Part shown: positions 53,258-62,100 of the stretch, one piece after another | How positions within the stretch are numbered: the first letter of the stretch is position 1 | How the letters are laid out: each line of letters starts with the position of its first letter | Assembly: GCA_964575255.1 (NCBI GenBank) | Contig: CAZNPZ010000010.1 | Location: forward strand, 1-64,000 | Direction: 5' to 3' | DNA from: JAEZHK01 sp964575255 | Lineage (GTDB): Bacteria > Bacillota > Clostridia > Christensenellales > Aristaeellaceae | Length of the DNA stretch: 64,000 nucleotides | Notes under the pieces: generated by a model | Told to the model about the DNA's origin: nothing | The model's input: only the letters and a program-made list of their open reading frames with translations | Databases searched by the model: none | Position numbers and translations under genes: made by a program

Positions 53258-53844
53258 ATTCCAATGCGAAATACTGAGTCAACACCGCCCAATGCAGGAA
53301 TCACACTTCGGGCGACCAAAACAACCACGAGACCGCATAACCGTGTTTCGTTTTCCGCCGCACCGGGAACCCGATCAAGCCAGCAAACCCCGCTTATGGT
53401 ATGGGCGTTACCCGGAATATGCAGATCAGGACTACCTTCCGATTGTGTCTTCGTTCTTTTACACTGCCTTTGCCGCTTTGGCTGTGTCTGATGGTCTCGC
53501 GCTTTGTATCGTCAAAAGGGTTAGAGCAATGTCGGTGATCCTGCTGCCAACATTGTTTTGACTGCTTGGCTGCCTATTGGGTCCGGCAACGATTTCACGC
53601 TATATCCTATGTTCGCCTGCTATCCGCTTTACGCCGCCTTCCGGGACATTGGTGGAGTGCTGGCATAGAAAGCATGCCCTCGTGACAGGGTAAACCGATC
53701 TGCACCGGCACAACAACGCAGCCTGAAAATCGAGGCTGCATTTTGACTCGGTTTTTGCCCGATTCCACAGGCGCCGGGCCATTTCTTGACAGATTATCCA
53801 TCATCCATTATAATTGATGCGATCATTCAGGCGGGGGTTCTTTG
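53258..53844. other. AT-richer intergenic stretch with an orphan terminator
   Basis: About 590 bases, visibly lower in G+C than the genes around it, with no credible coding frame on either strand. It contains an orphan terminator-like hairpin GCAGCCT...AGGCTGC with TTTT (53718-53745) and ends in the fucosyltransferase-like gene's promoter. Possibly the decayed remains of an inserted gene. Confidence 0.55.
53786..53814 (+). promoter_or_regulatory. Consensus promoter of the fucosyltransferase-like gene
   Basis: TTGACA (53786-53791), 17 bases, TATAAT (53809-53814), about 30 bases before the start. Confidence 0.85.
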
Positions 53845-54681
53845 ATGCTGTACGTGGAACCGCTGGGCGGGCTTTGCAACCGGATGCGCACCATCGCTTC
53901 GTACCATGCGCTGGCGCGGGAAACAGGCGGGGGGCTGACGGTCGTCTGGCTGCGCGACGCGGGGATGAACTGCCCGTGCGCGCGGCTTTTTTCACTGCCG
54001 GAGGATATCCGGGTGGTGGAGGGGCCGTATGTGTCCAAGGCGCGGATGCGGCTTCGAAGTATCGCGCGGAAGCTGACCCGCCGCGCAGAAGGGCGGCGCT
54101 TCGACCGGACGGTCGAGAATTGGGAGGCCAAAAAGGCGCTGACCCGCGAGACGGTGCTTCAGATGAAATCATCCAGCCTCTACGCTTCCAGCTGCTACAG
54201 CCTGGAGAGCGAATACGAGAAGTACGACTATTCCATCTTCCAGCCCGCGCCCGACATCCGGAAAAAGGCGGACGCAGTGACGGAGCGCTTCCCTGCGAAC
54301 TGCGTCGGCGTGCACATCCGTCGCACCGACAACGTCCAGTCCATCGAGACCAGCCGCACGCAGGACTTCATCGACCGCATGCGGCGGGAGGTGGATCAGG
54401 ATCCCGCCGCAGGCTTCTTCCTCGCCACCGATTCCCCGGAGGAGGAGCGCGCGCTGAAAGCGGAATTCCCCGGACGCATCCTGACCTATGAAAAGCGGTC
54501 GCTCGCCAGGGACAGTGAAGAGGGCATCGTGGACGCGTACGTGGACTACCTGTGCCTCACGCGTACCCGAAAAATCTATGGCAGCTTTTACAGTTCATTT
54601 TCACGCTGCGCCGCGGCGCTCAACGGAATTGAACTGGAAATCATATCAAAAGATGGCGAATTTAACAGGAAAACTCTATGA
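53845..54681 (+). CDS. Fucosyltransferase-like protein (GDP-fucose binding fold)
   Basis: 278 residues. N-terminal MLYVEPLGGLCNRMRTI, then GVHIRRTDNVQSIETS (the HxRRTDN motif of GDP-fucose-dependent alpha-1,2/1,6-fucosyltransferases and NodZ) and GFFLATDSPEEERAL, with a C-terminal YGSFYSSFSRCAAAL. The family is inferred from these motifs; the acceptor is unknown. ATG 53845, with GGGGG about 8 bases upstream. A GDP-fucose source (Fkp-like, 38.4-41.4 kb) exists in the same window. Confidence 0.75.
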   Translation: MLYVEPLGGLCNRMRTIASYHALARETGGGLTVVWLRDAGMNCPCARLFSLPEDIRVVEGPYVSKARMRLRSIARKLTRRAEGRRFDRTVENWEAKKALTRETVLQMKSSSLYASSCYSLESEYEKYDYSIFQPAPDIRKKADAVTERFPANCVGVHIRRTDNVQSIETSRTQDFIDRMRREVDQDPAAGFFLATDSPEEERALKAEFPGRILTYEKRSLARDSEEGIVDAYVDYLCLTRTRKIYGSFYSSFSRCAAALNGIELEIISKDGEFNRKTL

Positions 54682-54698
54682 AATCCCAACCTTGGCGG

Positions 54699-54704
54699 TA
54701 TAAT
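54699..54704 (+). promoter_or_regulatory. -10 box of ppdK
   Basis: TATAAT 48 bases before ppdK; the -35 region overlaps the end of the preceding gene and is weak. Confidence 0.5.
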
Positions 54705-54752
54705 AAAGTTTGCGACTGAAAAAAAGAGCAATGTAAGGTAAGGGGGAGTATC

Positions 54753-57395
54753 ATGGCGCACAAGTATGTCTATCTCTTCAAGGAAGGCAACGCCGGGATG
54801 AAGAACCTTCTGGGCGGCAAGGGCGCGAACCTCGCGGAGATGTCCACGCTCGGCCTTCCGGTACCCCAGGGCTTCACTGTTACGACCGAAGCCTGTACCG
54901 CGTATTATAGGGACGGCAAGGTGATCTCCGATGAGATCATGGCCCAGATCGAAGCCGCGCTGGCCGAGACCGAAGTGGTCTGCGGCAAGAAGTTCGGCGA
55001 CCTGGAAAACCCGTTCCTGGTCTCCGTCCGCTCCGGCGCGCGCGTGTCGATGCCCGGCATGATGGACACCATCCTGAACCTGGGGTTGAATGACGTGGCC
55101 GTCCAGGGCCTCGCCAACCTCACCCAGAACGAGCGATTCGCCTATGACTCCTACCGCCGCTTCATTCAGATGTTCTCCGACGTCGTCATGGAAGTGCCCA
55201 AGTCCAAATTTGAGCGCATCCTGGACGAAATGAAGGAAGAAAAGAATGTCCAGTTCGACACCGGCCTGACCGCGGACGACCTCAAGGAAATCGTCAAGAA
55301 GTTTAAGGCGCTGTACAAGGCCGAGAAGGGCGAAGACTTTCCGCAGGATCCCAAGGTGCAGCTGGTCGAGGCCATCAAGGCCGTGTTCCGCTCCTGGGAC
55401 AACCCCCGCGCCATCTATTACCGCCGCATGAACGACATCCCCGGCGACTGGGGCACCGCCGTCAACGTACAGGCGATGGTGTTCGGCAACATGGGCGATA
55501 CCTCCGGCACCGGCGTCGCCTTCACCCGCAACCCCTCCACCGGCGAGAACAAGCTCTACGGCGAGTACCTGATCAACGCGCAGGGCGAGGATGTCGTGGC
55601 CGGCGTCCGCACCCCGCAGGAGATTTCGACGCTGAAGCAGGTCATGCCGGAAGTATACGACGAGTTCGTCAAGGTCGCCGAGACGCTGGAAAAGCATTTC
55701 CGCGACATGCAGGACATGGAATACACCATCGAGCGCGGCAAGCTCTACATGCTGCAGACCCGCAACGGCAAGCGCACCGCCGCCGCGGCGCTCAAGATCG
55801 CGGTGGATCTGGTCGCCGAAGGCATGCGCACCCAGGAAGAGGCCGTCATGATGGTCGAGCCGCGCATCCTGGACGCGCTTTTGCACCCGCAGTTTGACCC
55901 TAAGGCGCTCAAGGCCGCCAAACCCATCGCGAAGGGTCTGCCCGCGTCGCCCGGCGCCGCCTGCGGCCAGATTTATTTCACCGCCGACGAAGCCGTCGCG
56001 GCTTCCAAGAACGGCCAGAAGGTGCTGCTCGTCCGGCTTGAAACCTCGCCCGAGGACATCGAGGGCATGAACCACGCGCAGGGCATCCTGACCGGGCGCG
56101 GCGGCATGACCTCGCACGCGGCGGTCGTCGCGCGCGGCATGGGCACCTGCTGTGTCGCAGGCTGCTCCGACCTGCGCATCATCGAAGAGGTCAAGACGCT
56201 CGTCGTCGCCGGCCAGACCTTTAAAGAGGGCGATTTCCTGTCCATCGACGGCTCCACCGGCAATGTGTACGCCGGCGCGATCCCGACCATCGACGCCGAA
56301 GTGTCCGGCGATTTCGCGACTTTGATGGGCTGGGCCGACCAGGTTCGCCGCCTCAAGGTGCGCACCAACGCCGACACGCCGCACGACGCGGAGGTCGCCG
56401 TCCGGTTTGGCGCGGAAGGCATTGGCCTCACCCGCACCGAGCACATGTTCTTCGCGGCCGATCGCATCGCGGCCGTGCGCGAGATGATCCTGGCCGACAC
56501 CGAAGCGCAGCGCCGCGCAGCGCTTGACAAGATCCTGCCGATGCAGAAGGGCGACTTCAAGGGCATTTACGAGGTCATGGGCGAGCGCCCGGTGACCATC
56601 CGCTACCTCGATCCGCCGCTGCACGAGTTCCTCCCGGCCAAGTCCATGAAGGAAGAGATCGCCGCCATCGCGCGCGAACTGGGCACGACCGCCGACGCCG
56701 TCGTCGCAAAGATTGACCAACTGCATGAAATGAACCCGATGCTGGGTCACCGCGGCTGCCGCCTTGCGGTCACCTTCCCGGAGATCGCCGAGATGCAGAC
56801 CCGCGCCGTCATCGAGGCCGCCATCGAAGTGCGCGCCGAGAAGGGCTATGACATCCATCCGGAGATCATGATCCCGCTGGTGGGCGACGCGAAGGAACTG
56901 GGCTACGTCCGCAGAATCGTCGTCGAAACCGCCGAGAAGGTCATGGCCGAGAAGAACGTCAAGATCGACTACAAGGTGGGCACGATGATCGAGATCCCGC
57001 GCGCGGCCGTCACCGCCGACGAGATCGCCACCGAGGCCGAGTTCTTCTCCTTCGGCACCAACGACCTGACCCAGATGACCTACGGCTTCTCCCGCGACGA
57101 CGCCGGCAAGTTCCTGGACGCGTACTACGCCAAGAAGATCTTCGAGACCGACCCGTTCCAGCACCTGGATCAGCACGGCGTCGGCAAACTGGTCAAGATG
57201 GCCGCGGAACTGGGCCGCAAGACTCGCCCCGGCCTCAAACTGGGCATCTGCGGCGAGCACGGCGGCGACCAGTCCTCCGTCATTTTCTGCCACAACGCAG
57301 GCCTTGACTACGTGAGCTGCTCCCCGTTCCGCGTGCCGATCGCGCGCCTCGCGGCGGCGCACGCGGCCATCATGGAGAAGCGCGCCAAGGCGTAA
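54753..57395 (+). CDS. ppdK: Pyruvate, phosphate dikinase
   Basis: 880 residues. Reversibly converts PEP, AMP and PPi to pyruvate, ATP and Pi; in anaerobes it often works as a PPi-linked glycolytic enzyme. N-terminal ATP-grasp with GGKGANLAEMSTLGLPVPQG; the phospho-His is in LTGRGGMTSHAAVVARGMG (about residue 455); the PEP domain contains GAEGIGLTRTEHMFF, IMIPLVG, GTMIEIPRAAV, SFGTNDLTQMTYG and GICGEHGGD. AGGGGGAG precedes the ATG, and the codon use suggests high expression. Confidence 0.97.
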   Translation: MAHKYVYLFKEGNAGMKNLLGGKGANLAEMSTLGLPVPQGFTVTTEACTAYYRDGKVISDEIMAQIEAALAETEVVCGKKFGDLENPFLVSVRSGARVSMPGMMDTILNLGLNDVAVQGLANLTQNERFAYDSYRRFIQMFSDVVMEVPKSKFERILDEMKEEKNVQFDTGLTADDLKEIVKKFKALYKAEKGEDFPQDPKVQLVEAIKAVFRSWDNPRAIYYRRMNDIPGDWGTAVNVQAMVFGNMGDTSGTGVAFTRNPSTGENKLYGEYLINAQGEDVVAGVRTPQEISTLKQVMPEVYDEFVKVAETLEKHFRDMQDMEYTIERGKLYMLQTRNGKRTAAAALKIAVDLVAEGMRTQEEAVMMVEPRILDALLHPQFDPKALKAAKPIAKGLPASPGAACGQIYFTADEAVAASKNGQKVLLVRLETSPEDIEGMNHAQGILTGRGGMTSHAAVVARGMGTCCVAGCSDLRIIEEVKTLVVAGQTFKEGDFLSIDGSTGNVYAGAIPTIDAEVSGDFATLMGWADQVRRLKVRTNADTPHDAEVAVRFGAEGIGLTRTEHMFFAADRIAAVREMILADTEAQRRAALDKILPMQKGDFKGIYEVMGERPVTIRYLDPPLHEFLPAKSMKEEIAAIARELGTTADAVVAKIDQLHEMNPMLGHRGCRLAVTFPEIAEMQTRAVIEAAIEVRAEKGYDIHPEIMIPLVGDAKELGYVRRIVVETAEKVMAEKNVKIDYKVGTMIEIPRAAVTADEIATEAEFFSFGTNDLTQMTYGFSRDDAGKFLDAYYAKKIFETDPFQHLDQHGVGKLVKMAAELGRKTRPGLKLGICGEHGGDQSSVIFCHNAGLDYVSCSPFRVPIARLAAAHAAIMEKRAKA

Positions 57396-57409
57396 ACCAA
57401 TCGGACATG

Positions 57410-57439
57410 CCCCCGCTGATGGTTCGGCGGGGGTTTTTT
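57410..57439 (+). terminator. Terminator of ppdK
   Basis: CCCCCGC pairs with GCGGGGG around TGATGGTTCG, then TTTTTT. Confidence 0.9.
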
Positions 57440-57524
57440 ACGTGCGATGCGCAGCCGAACCAGTGTTATGCGCTTGTAAATTTGACATTTTTGCGACCGT
57501 AGTCCGGCGTTCTTGGCTCAAAAC

Positions 57525-57553
57525 TTGTGCGCCTTACGTCTATCTGATATAAT
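57525..57553 (+). promoter_or_regulatory. Promoter of the small membrane protein gene
   Basis: TTGTGC (57525-57530), 17 bases, TATAAT (57548-57553) with TGA before the -10. Confidence 0.7.
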
Positions 57554-57580
57554 GTTTCCACCAATTTCGGAGGTTGAACC

Positions 57581-57979
57581 ATGCGCACCACCGGCGTTAC
57601 CCCAATGTTTCAGGTGCCCAAGCGGAGTCATCCCAGCGCGCGCGTGTGGGTGACGATCCTGCTCTGCGCGCTTTTGCCGCCGCTGGGCCTCATCGTCTTG
57701 TGGCGCGGCCTGCGCTGCCCCATCCGGGGGAAGATTCTGGTTTCGGCGCTGGCGCTTCTGTCGATGACGCTGATGCTGACCACGTACATCAGCTTCCGCG
57801 AAAACAGCGGCATCCTGATCCCCAAACAGGCCGCCGGGCAGTTCGCGATGAATGATTATTCATCCTCGGCGGGCGCGTCTGTCAGCGTGGTGAGGTCCGA
57901 CGCGGCAGCGTCGCCGCAGCCGACAGCCGCTCCCGAACAGGCGGAAGCGACCCCCGCGCCGGCAAATCCGTTTGAATAA
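57581..57979 (+). CDS. Small two-helix membrane protein with LPPLG-LWR motif
   Basis: 132 residues, two membrane segments (VTILLCALLPPLGLIVLW and ILVSALALLSMTLMLTTYI), then a Ser/Ala/Pro-rich outer tail. The LPPLG-x3-LWR block and following basic K-VS pattern also occur in the ten-repeat Cys/His protein (LPPLGIWLLWRR ... MIVSG). No family name is known to me. AGGTTG precedes the start. Confidence 0.75.
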   Translation: MRTTGVTPMFQVPKRSHPSARVWVTILLCALLPPLGLIVLWRGLRCPIRGKILVSALALLSMTLMLTTYISFRENSGILIPKQAAGQFAMNDYSSSAGASVSVVRSDAAASPQPTAAPEQAEATPAPANPFE

Positions 57980-58042
57980 CCCCTTTCAGACGCCTTTTTT
58001 GGGCCAAAATGCCCCTAATATGGCGTATTTTGAGGGTTTTGC

Positions 58043-58071
58043 TTGACGAAACGTGGCGTTAAGGTTACAAT
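58043..58071 (+). promoter_or_regulatory. Promoter of the zinc-ribbon/PG-binding gene
   Basis: TTGACG (58043-58048), 17 bases, TACAAT (58066-58071). Confidence 0.65.
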
Positions 58072-58168
58072 CACTCTGTATTGTCATGCGCCCAAACGAC
58101 TTTAGCCTGCGCGGGGCAGCCATATGCGCCGCGCGAAACCAGGGCAACCCTGAACGGGAGGGCAAGAT

Positions 58169-59662
58169 ATGTTCTGCAACAAGTGCGGCAAGACCCTGAA
58201 CCCTGAGGCGAAGACTTGCCCAAGCTGCGGTCAGACGGTCGGCGACAGCCGGTTCGACGGCAGCGGGTACACCTCGTCCCAGATTCGCTTTGTGCCGGAA
58301 GGCGCTGAGCAGCCGGGGTATGCGCCATACACCAAAACGACCTACTCCTCTCAGCCGGACGAGGGCGGAGACGTCTACTCGCGCACCAGCTACCGCCCGG
58401 CGCTGGCGGAAGACGAGGGCGGACAGACCACAGGCCTGGCGGAGGAAGCCTCCGAAGCGCCCGCGGAAGCGCCGGAGACGGCGGGAGAAGCGCCTATGGA
58501 CGATGCCGCGCCGGAAGCCCCGGCCAGGCAGCCCGAAGCGCCGGAACCCGCGCCTGTGTACTACGCCGAGGGTGAGCGGGACGCGCTGGGCATTGAGATC
58601 AAACCCATGACGCCGATCCGCAAGACCGGCATCAGCCCGGAAGTCCAGCGGTACATCCAGCAGATGAACCAGAAAAAAAACCGCGCGCAGCGCAAGGCGC
58701 AGCCCACGCGTCGGGCCGCGGAGCCTGAGGACGTCGCCGCGCCGGAGGATGAGGCGGACGGCGCGCACGAAACCGAGCCGGATGGCGCTATGGTTTCCGC
58801 AGACAGGCCGAACCTCGTCAAGTGGCTGATCCGCATCGGCGGCGTGGCAGCAGTCGTGGTGCTTCTGGTGCTGGGCGTTCTCTTCATTGCCGACAAGACG
58901 GCCAACCGTGCCAAGATCCCCGGCGTCACATACACGCTGTACACCGAGGGTCTCGCGCTGATCAAGCAGCACGCCACCGACGAGTACCGCACCGAGATCA
59001 TCAAACTCTATCGCGCCGACCAAACCGGTGCCGCCGCGATGAAGCAGCAGGAGGAGGAAAGCGCCCAGATTTCCGCGCTGCTCCCCGAAAAGCCGCTGGA
59101 AAATGATCCGGGCTTCGTCGACGCGCTGCTCGCAATCCAGAAGTCGATCGAAGCGGCCACCACCAACGACGCCGTCGCCGTGCTGAACCCCGCGCTGAGC
59201 TCACTGTCCGAGGCGTCCGAGGAGAACTGGGCGCTGATCAACAACGCCATCGCCCGGCTTGAGGCGACCAGCGACGCCGCCGAACTAAACGCGATCATCA
59301 AGGGTGTGGATTTGTCCACCATCCCGACACCACAGCCGGAGGCGACGCCGACGCCCTCGCCCTACAAGACCTTGAAAAAGGGCATGAAGAACAACAAGGC
59401 GGTCAAGAACCTGCAGGATCGGCTGTACAAGCTGGGTTGGTTCAACGGTGTCCGGGACGGCGACTTCGGCCCCGCCACGCAGACCGCGGTCAAGAAGTTC
59501 CAGAAAGCCGCCGGCATGGAGCAGGATGGCATCGCGACCGCAGAGGTGCAGGTGCGCATCTACGCCGAAGACGCGCCGCGCGGCGGCAGCAAGGCGGTCG
59601 CGCCCGCCGCGACCGAGGCAGCCGGGGCCGACACCGCTGCGACACCCGAGCCCAACTCGTAA
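58169..59662 (+). CDS. Zinc-ribbon membrane protein with peptidoglycan-binding domain
   Basis: 497 residues. N-terminal zinc ribbon MFCNKCGKTLNPEAKTCPSC; a long acidic/Pro linker; one membrane segment (LIRIGGVAAVVVLLVLGVLF, about residues 220-240); then a helical extracellular part; near the C-terminus a PG_binding_1 domain (NNKAVKNLQDRLYKLGWF, DGDFGPATQTAVKKFQKAAG). Cytoplasmic ribbon with wall-binding outer part suggests an envelope-spanning anchor. GGAGGG precedes the ATG. Function unknown. Confidence 0.87.
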   Translation: MFCNKCGKTLNPEAKTCPSCGQTVGDSRFDGSGYTSSQIRFVPEGAEQPGYAPYTKTTYSSQPDEGGDVYSRTSYRPALAEDEGGQTTGLAEEASEAPAEAPETAGEAPMDDAAPEAPARQPEAPEPAPVYYAEGERDALGIEIKPMTPIRKTGISPEVQRYIQQMNQKKNRAQRKAQPTRRAAEPEDVAAPEDEADGAHETEPDGAMVSADRPNLVKWLIRIGGVAAVVVLLVLGVLFIADKTANRAKIPGVTYTLYTEGLALIKQHATDEYRTEIIKLYRADQTGAAAMKQQEEESAQISALLPEKPLENDPGFVDALLAIQKSIEAATTNDAVAVLNPALSSLSEASEENWALINNAIARLEATSDAAELNAIIKGVDLSTIPTPQPEATPTPSPYKTLKKGMKNNKAVKNLQDRLYKLGWFNGVRDGDFGPATQTAVKKFQKAAGMEQDGIATAEVQVRIYAEDAPRGGSKAVAPAATEAAGADTAATPEPNS

Positions 59663-59699
59663 TCAGGCTTTGAGCCATCCATTTTTTCGGAACCGGCGA

Positions 59700-60005
59700 T
59701 AAAACGCAGGTTAGCGCATCACCCTAGGGAGGGGGTCGGGAGGGCCGACACCCTCCTGACGTTCAATCAAATCCAGCGACCTGCGCGCTGGATTTGGCTT
59801 TCCCCCAAAGGCCGAGCCTGCCCGGCCGACGGGGAAAGCGTTCCCGAACCGGCTCCCGCACGGAAACGCCCGCAGGCGTTTCAGGGAACCGGCCACGCTC
59901 CAAATGCAAAGAAAAGATGCGAAGCATTTTCTTTGCGCGTGTCGGCTTTGTCGACACGCGGAACCGGCGACAAAACGCCGGTTCCGGGTTTCTGCCGACG
60001 GGATA
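59700..60005 (-). repeat. Structured intergenic repeat family, copy B (inverted)
   Basis: Most of the 405-base gap between the PG-binding and HAD genes. Read on the minus strand it has the same block order as copies A and C, including CGGCCGGGCA, GCTCGGCCTTTGGGGGAAAG and CTTTTCTTTG. The inverted repeat CAAATCCAGC/GCTGGATTTG is perfect here. A further GTGTCGGC/GTCGACAC-type stem and a CCGGTT/AACCGG-type stem lie near 59940-59990. Confidence 0.85.
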
Positions 60006-60068
60006 GATGGTTTGCCGCATAGAATTTCCCATCGCCCGTATTTCGGCGCGGGGGGGAGGAGGATCGCC

Positions 60069-60920
60069 ATGCAGAAGCCCATCGTCGCGCTTATCTACGA
60101 CTTCGACAAGACGCTCTCGCCCAAGGACATGCAGGAGTACGGCTTTTTGCCGGGCCTTCAGATCGACCCGGACGCGTTCTGGGCCGACTGCCGCCGCTTC
60201 GCCGTCCGCAACCTGACCGACGGCGTGCTGGCGTACATGTACATGATGCGCTACGCCGCCGAGCGCGCCGGAAAGCCCCTGACCCGCGCGGCGCTTATGG
60301 CGCTGGGCAGCACGGTCGAGTTCTATCCGGGCGTCGAGAGCTGGTTTTCGCGCGTTAACGCGCTGGGCGAAGCCGTGGGCGTCCAGATCGAGCACTACAT
60401 CATCTCCTCCGGCCTGAAAGAGATCATTGACGGCTCCCGCATCGCGGGGGCGTTCAAGGCGGTGTTCGCCGCCTCCTATGTGTATGATGCGTCGGGCGTC
60501 GCCATCTGGCCCGCGACCGACGTCAACTACACCGCGAAAACCCAGTACCTGTTCCGCATCAACAAGGGCATTCTGGACGTGACGAACGACTACGACCTGA
60601 ACGCCCACACGCCGGAATACCTCCGCCGCGTGCCGTTCGCCAACATGATCTACTTTGGCGACGGCCTGACTGACGTGCCCTGCATGAAGATGACCAGGCT
60701 CAAGGGCGGCTGCTCCATCGTGGTGCATGCACCAAACGGCGGCGCGCTGGCGGACGAGATGCTGCTGCAGCGCCGGGCGGACTTCGCGCTGCCCGCCGAT
60801 TACCAGGAGGGCGGCGAGCTGGAGGAGACGGTCGGCCTGATCCTGAAAAAGATCCGCGCCCGGCACGACCTGGACGCCGTCCACAACGCGCAGACCCGCG
60901 CCGCACGCGGGAAACGCTGA
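60069..60920 (+). CDS. HAD-superfamily hydrolase
   Basis: 283 residues. HAD motif I ALIYDFDKTLSPKDMQ (nucleophile Asp in DFDKT), motif II near YIISSGLKEII, motif IV MIYFGDGLTDVPCMKM. A helical cap follows motif I (residues 20-110). Phosphatase-type HAD; the substrate is unknown. GGAGGAGG precedes ATG 60069. Confidence 0.87.
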   Translation: MQKPIVALIYDFDKTLSPKDMQEYGFLPGLQIDPDAFWADCRRFAVRNLTDGVLAYMYMMRYAAERAGKPLTRAALMALGSTVEFYPGVESWFSRVNALGEAVGVQIEHYIISSGLKEIIDGSRIAGAFKAVFAASYVYDASGVAIWPATDVNYTAKTQYLFRINKGILDVTNDYDLNAHTPEYLRRVPFANMIYFGDGLTDVPCMKMTRLKGGCSIVVHAPNGGALADEMLLQRRADFALPADYQEGGELEETVGLILKKIRARHDLDAVHNAQTRAARGKR

Positions 60921-61019
60921 CCAGGCGGCTGGAACCTTTCCGACCGGACGGTCGTCATAGGAAACAGTACATTTTACGCGCGGTCTCCCGCGCGAACCAT
61001 CTCGACTGAAGGGTGACGT

Positions 61020-61821
61020 ATGCCGAAAAAGTATTCCAGAAGCCACGAGCGCGCGGAGAACGCGAAGATTTCGCGCGGCCTGTGGGAATCCCTGTTCGGC
61101 CTGATCTTCAGCTGGCTGCCCGGCGTCGGCCTGATATTGTCGGTGGCCGGTTTCTGCCGCCAGGCGGTGCGGATGACCGAGGCCTACAAGATTCGCAGGG
61201 CGGTAGCGCTGGTGTTTGCCAGCGTCGTGCTGATCACCGCCATCGGCGTTTTCGTGGGTGAGGCGTATCTGTACTCGCGGAACCCCAACATCGTGGGGGA
61301 TACCGGGTTATGGCTTTGGCAGAAGGTGACCGGACAGGAAGCGCTGCCGGGAAGTGACATGGGCGATGTGCCGCCCGCGGAAGGCGACCTCCAGCCGGAA
61401 GAGGGCGACGTGCCCGACGAGTACCATACGGATGACGGCCAGATGGAGGAGGGCGATGTGCCCACCGACGGCCAGATGGAGGAGGGCGNNNNNNNNNNNN
61501 NNNNNNNNNNNNNNNNNNNNNNNNNNNNNNNNNNNNNNNNNNNNNNNNNNNNNNNNNNNNNNNNNNNNNNNNNNNNNNNNNNNNNNNNACGGCCAGATGG
61601 AGGAGGGCGATGTGCCCACCGACGGCCAGATGGAGGAGGGCGATGTGCCCACCGACGGCCAGATGGAGGAGGGCGACGTGACGCCCGCCGAAGGGGACTT
61701 CCAGGACAACATCGATTTTAGCGAGGACAATTCTGACGAAACGACCGGCGGCGCGGCGGCCGATACGACTCTTCCGCCGCTGAGCGATCTTCTGAAATCC
61801 CACGGCGTGGCGGTTGGGTAG
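61020..61821 (+). CDS. Membrane protein with acidic 11-residue tandem repeats, interrupted by a gap
   Basis: N-terminal two-helix membrane part (LFGLIFSWLPGVGLILSVAG and ALVFASVVLITAIGVFVG), then an acidic tail with repeats of DGQMEEGDVPT, each encoded by the same 33 bases. Copies occur on both sides of the 100-N gap; at least five are visible. The tail ends NIDFSEDNSDETTGG...LLKSHGVAVG. The two sides are in different frames only because the gap length is arbitrary. Probably an anionic surface region, possibly Ca binding; function unknown. Confidence 0.78.
61440..61686 (+). repeat. 33-bp coding tandem repeat
   Basis: Near-identical units, GACGGCCAGATGGAGGAGGG then CGATGTGCCCACC, broken by the N run. 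The near identity indicates recent expansion or selection for homogeneity, and explains the assembly break. Confidence 0.9.
61489..61588. other. Assembly gap (100 N)
   Basis: Exactly 100 unknown bases, the usual placeholder for a gap of unknown size, inside the 33-bp repeat array. The true number of repeats is unknown. Confidence 0.98.
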
Positions 61822-62062
61822 AAAAGCGTGTCGGCGGTGTCGACACGCGCAATGAAAATCCGCTTCGCATCTTTTCTTTGTATTTGGAACGGAACCGGTT
61901 CCCTGAAATGCTTGTGGCGGGCGGGAACCGGTTTGGGAACGCTTTCCCTGTCGGCCGGGCAAGCTCGGCCTTTGAGGAAAAGCCAAATCCGGCGTGCACG
62001 CCGCCGGATTTGAGAAAAATCAAGAGGGCTGCGGCCCTCTCGAAACCCTCCCAAAGTGATGA
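61822..62062 (+). repeat. Structured intergenic repeat family, copy C
   Basis: Directly follows the acidic-repeat gene. Same blocks as copy A: CGCTTCGCATCTTTTCTTTG, GTCGGCCGGGCAAGCTCGGC, AAAGCCAAATCCGG...CCGGATTTG, AGAGGGCTGCGGCCCTCTC. The CAAATCCGGC/GCCGGATTTG stem is perfect. Confidence 0.85.
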
Positions 62063-62091
62063 GGGCTGTCCCATAAGCGGACAGCCCTTTT
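62063..62091 (+). terminator. Rho-independent terminator
   Basis: GGGCTGTCC pairs with GGACAGCCC around CATAAGC, then TTTT. Lies between copy C and the convergent minus-strand gene; may end transcription of the acidic-repeat gene through copy C. Confidence 0.75.
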
Positions 62092-62100
62092 CATATCGGT

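Noticed and set aside
54588..57362. Minus-strand frame of over 900 codons
   Set aside because: Fully antisense to ppdK, with the composition of a mirrored GC-rich gene.
61440..61686. Direct repeats as a CRISPR array
   Set aside because: Units are contiguous without spacers and are codons of an acidic protein; no cas genes are in the window.
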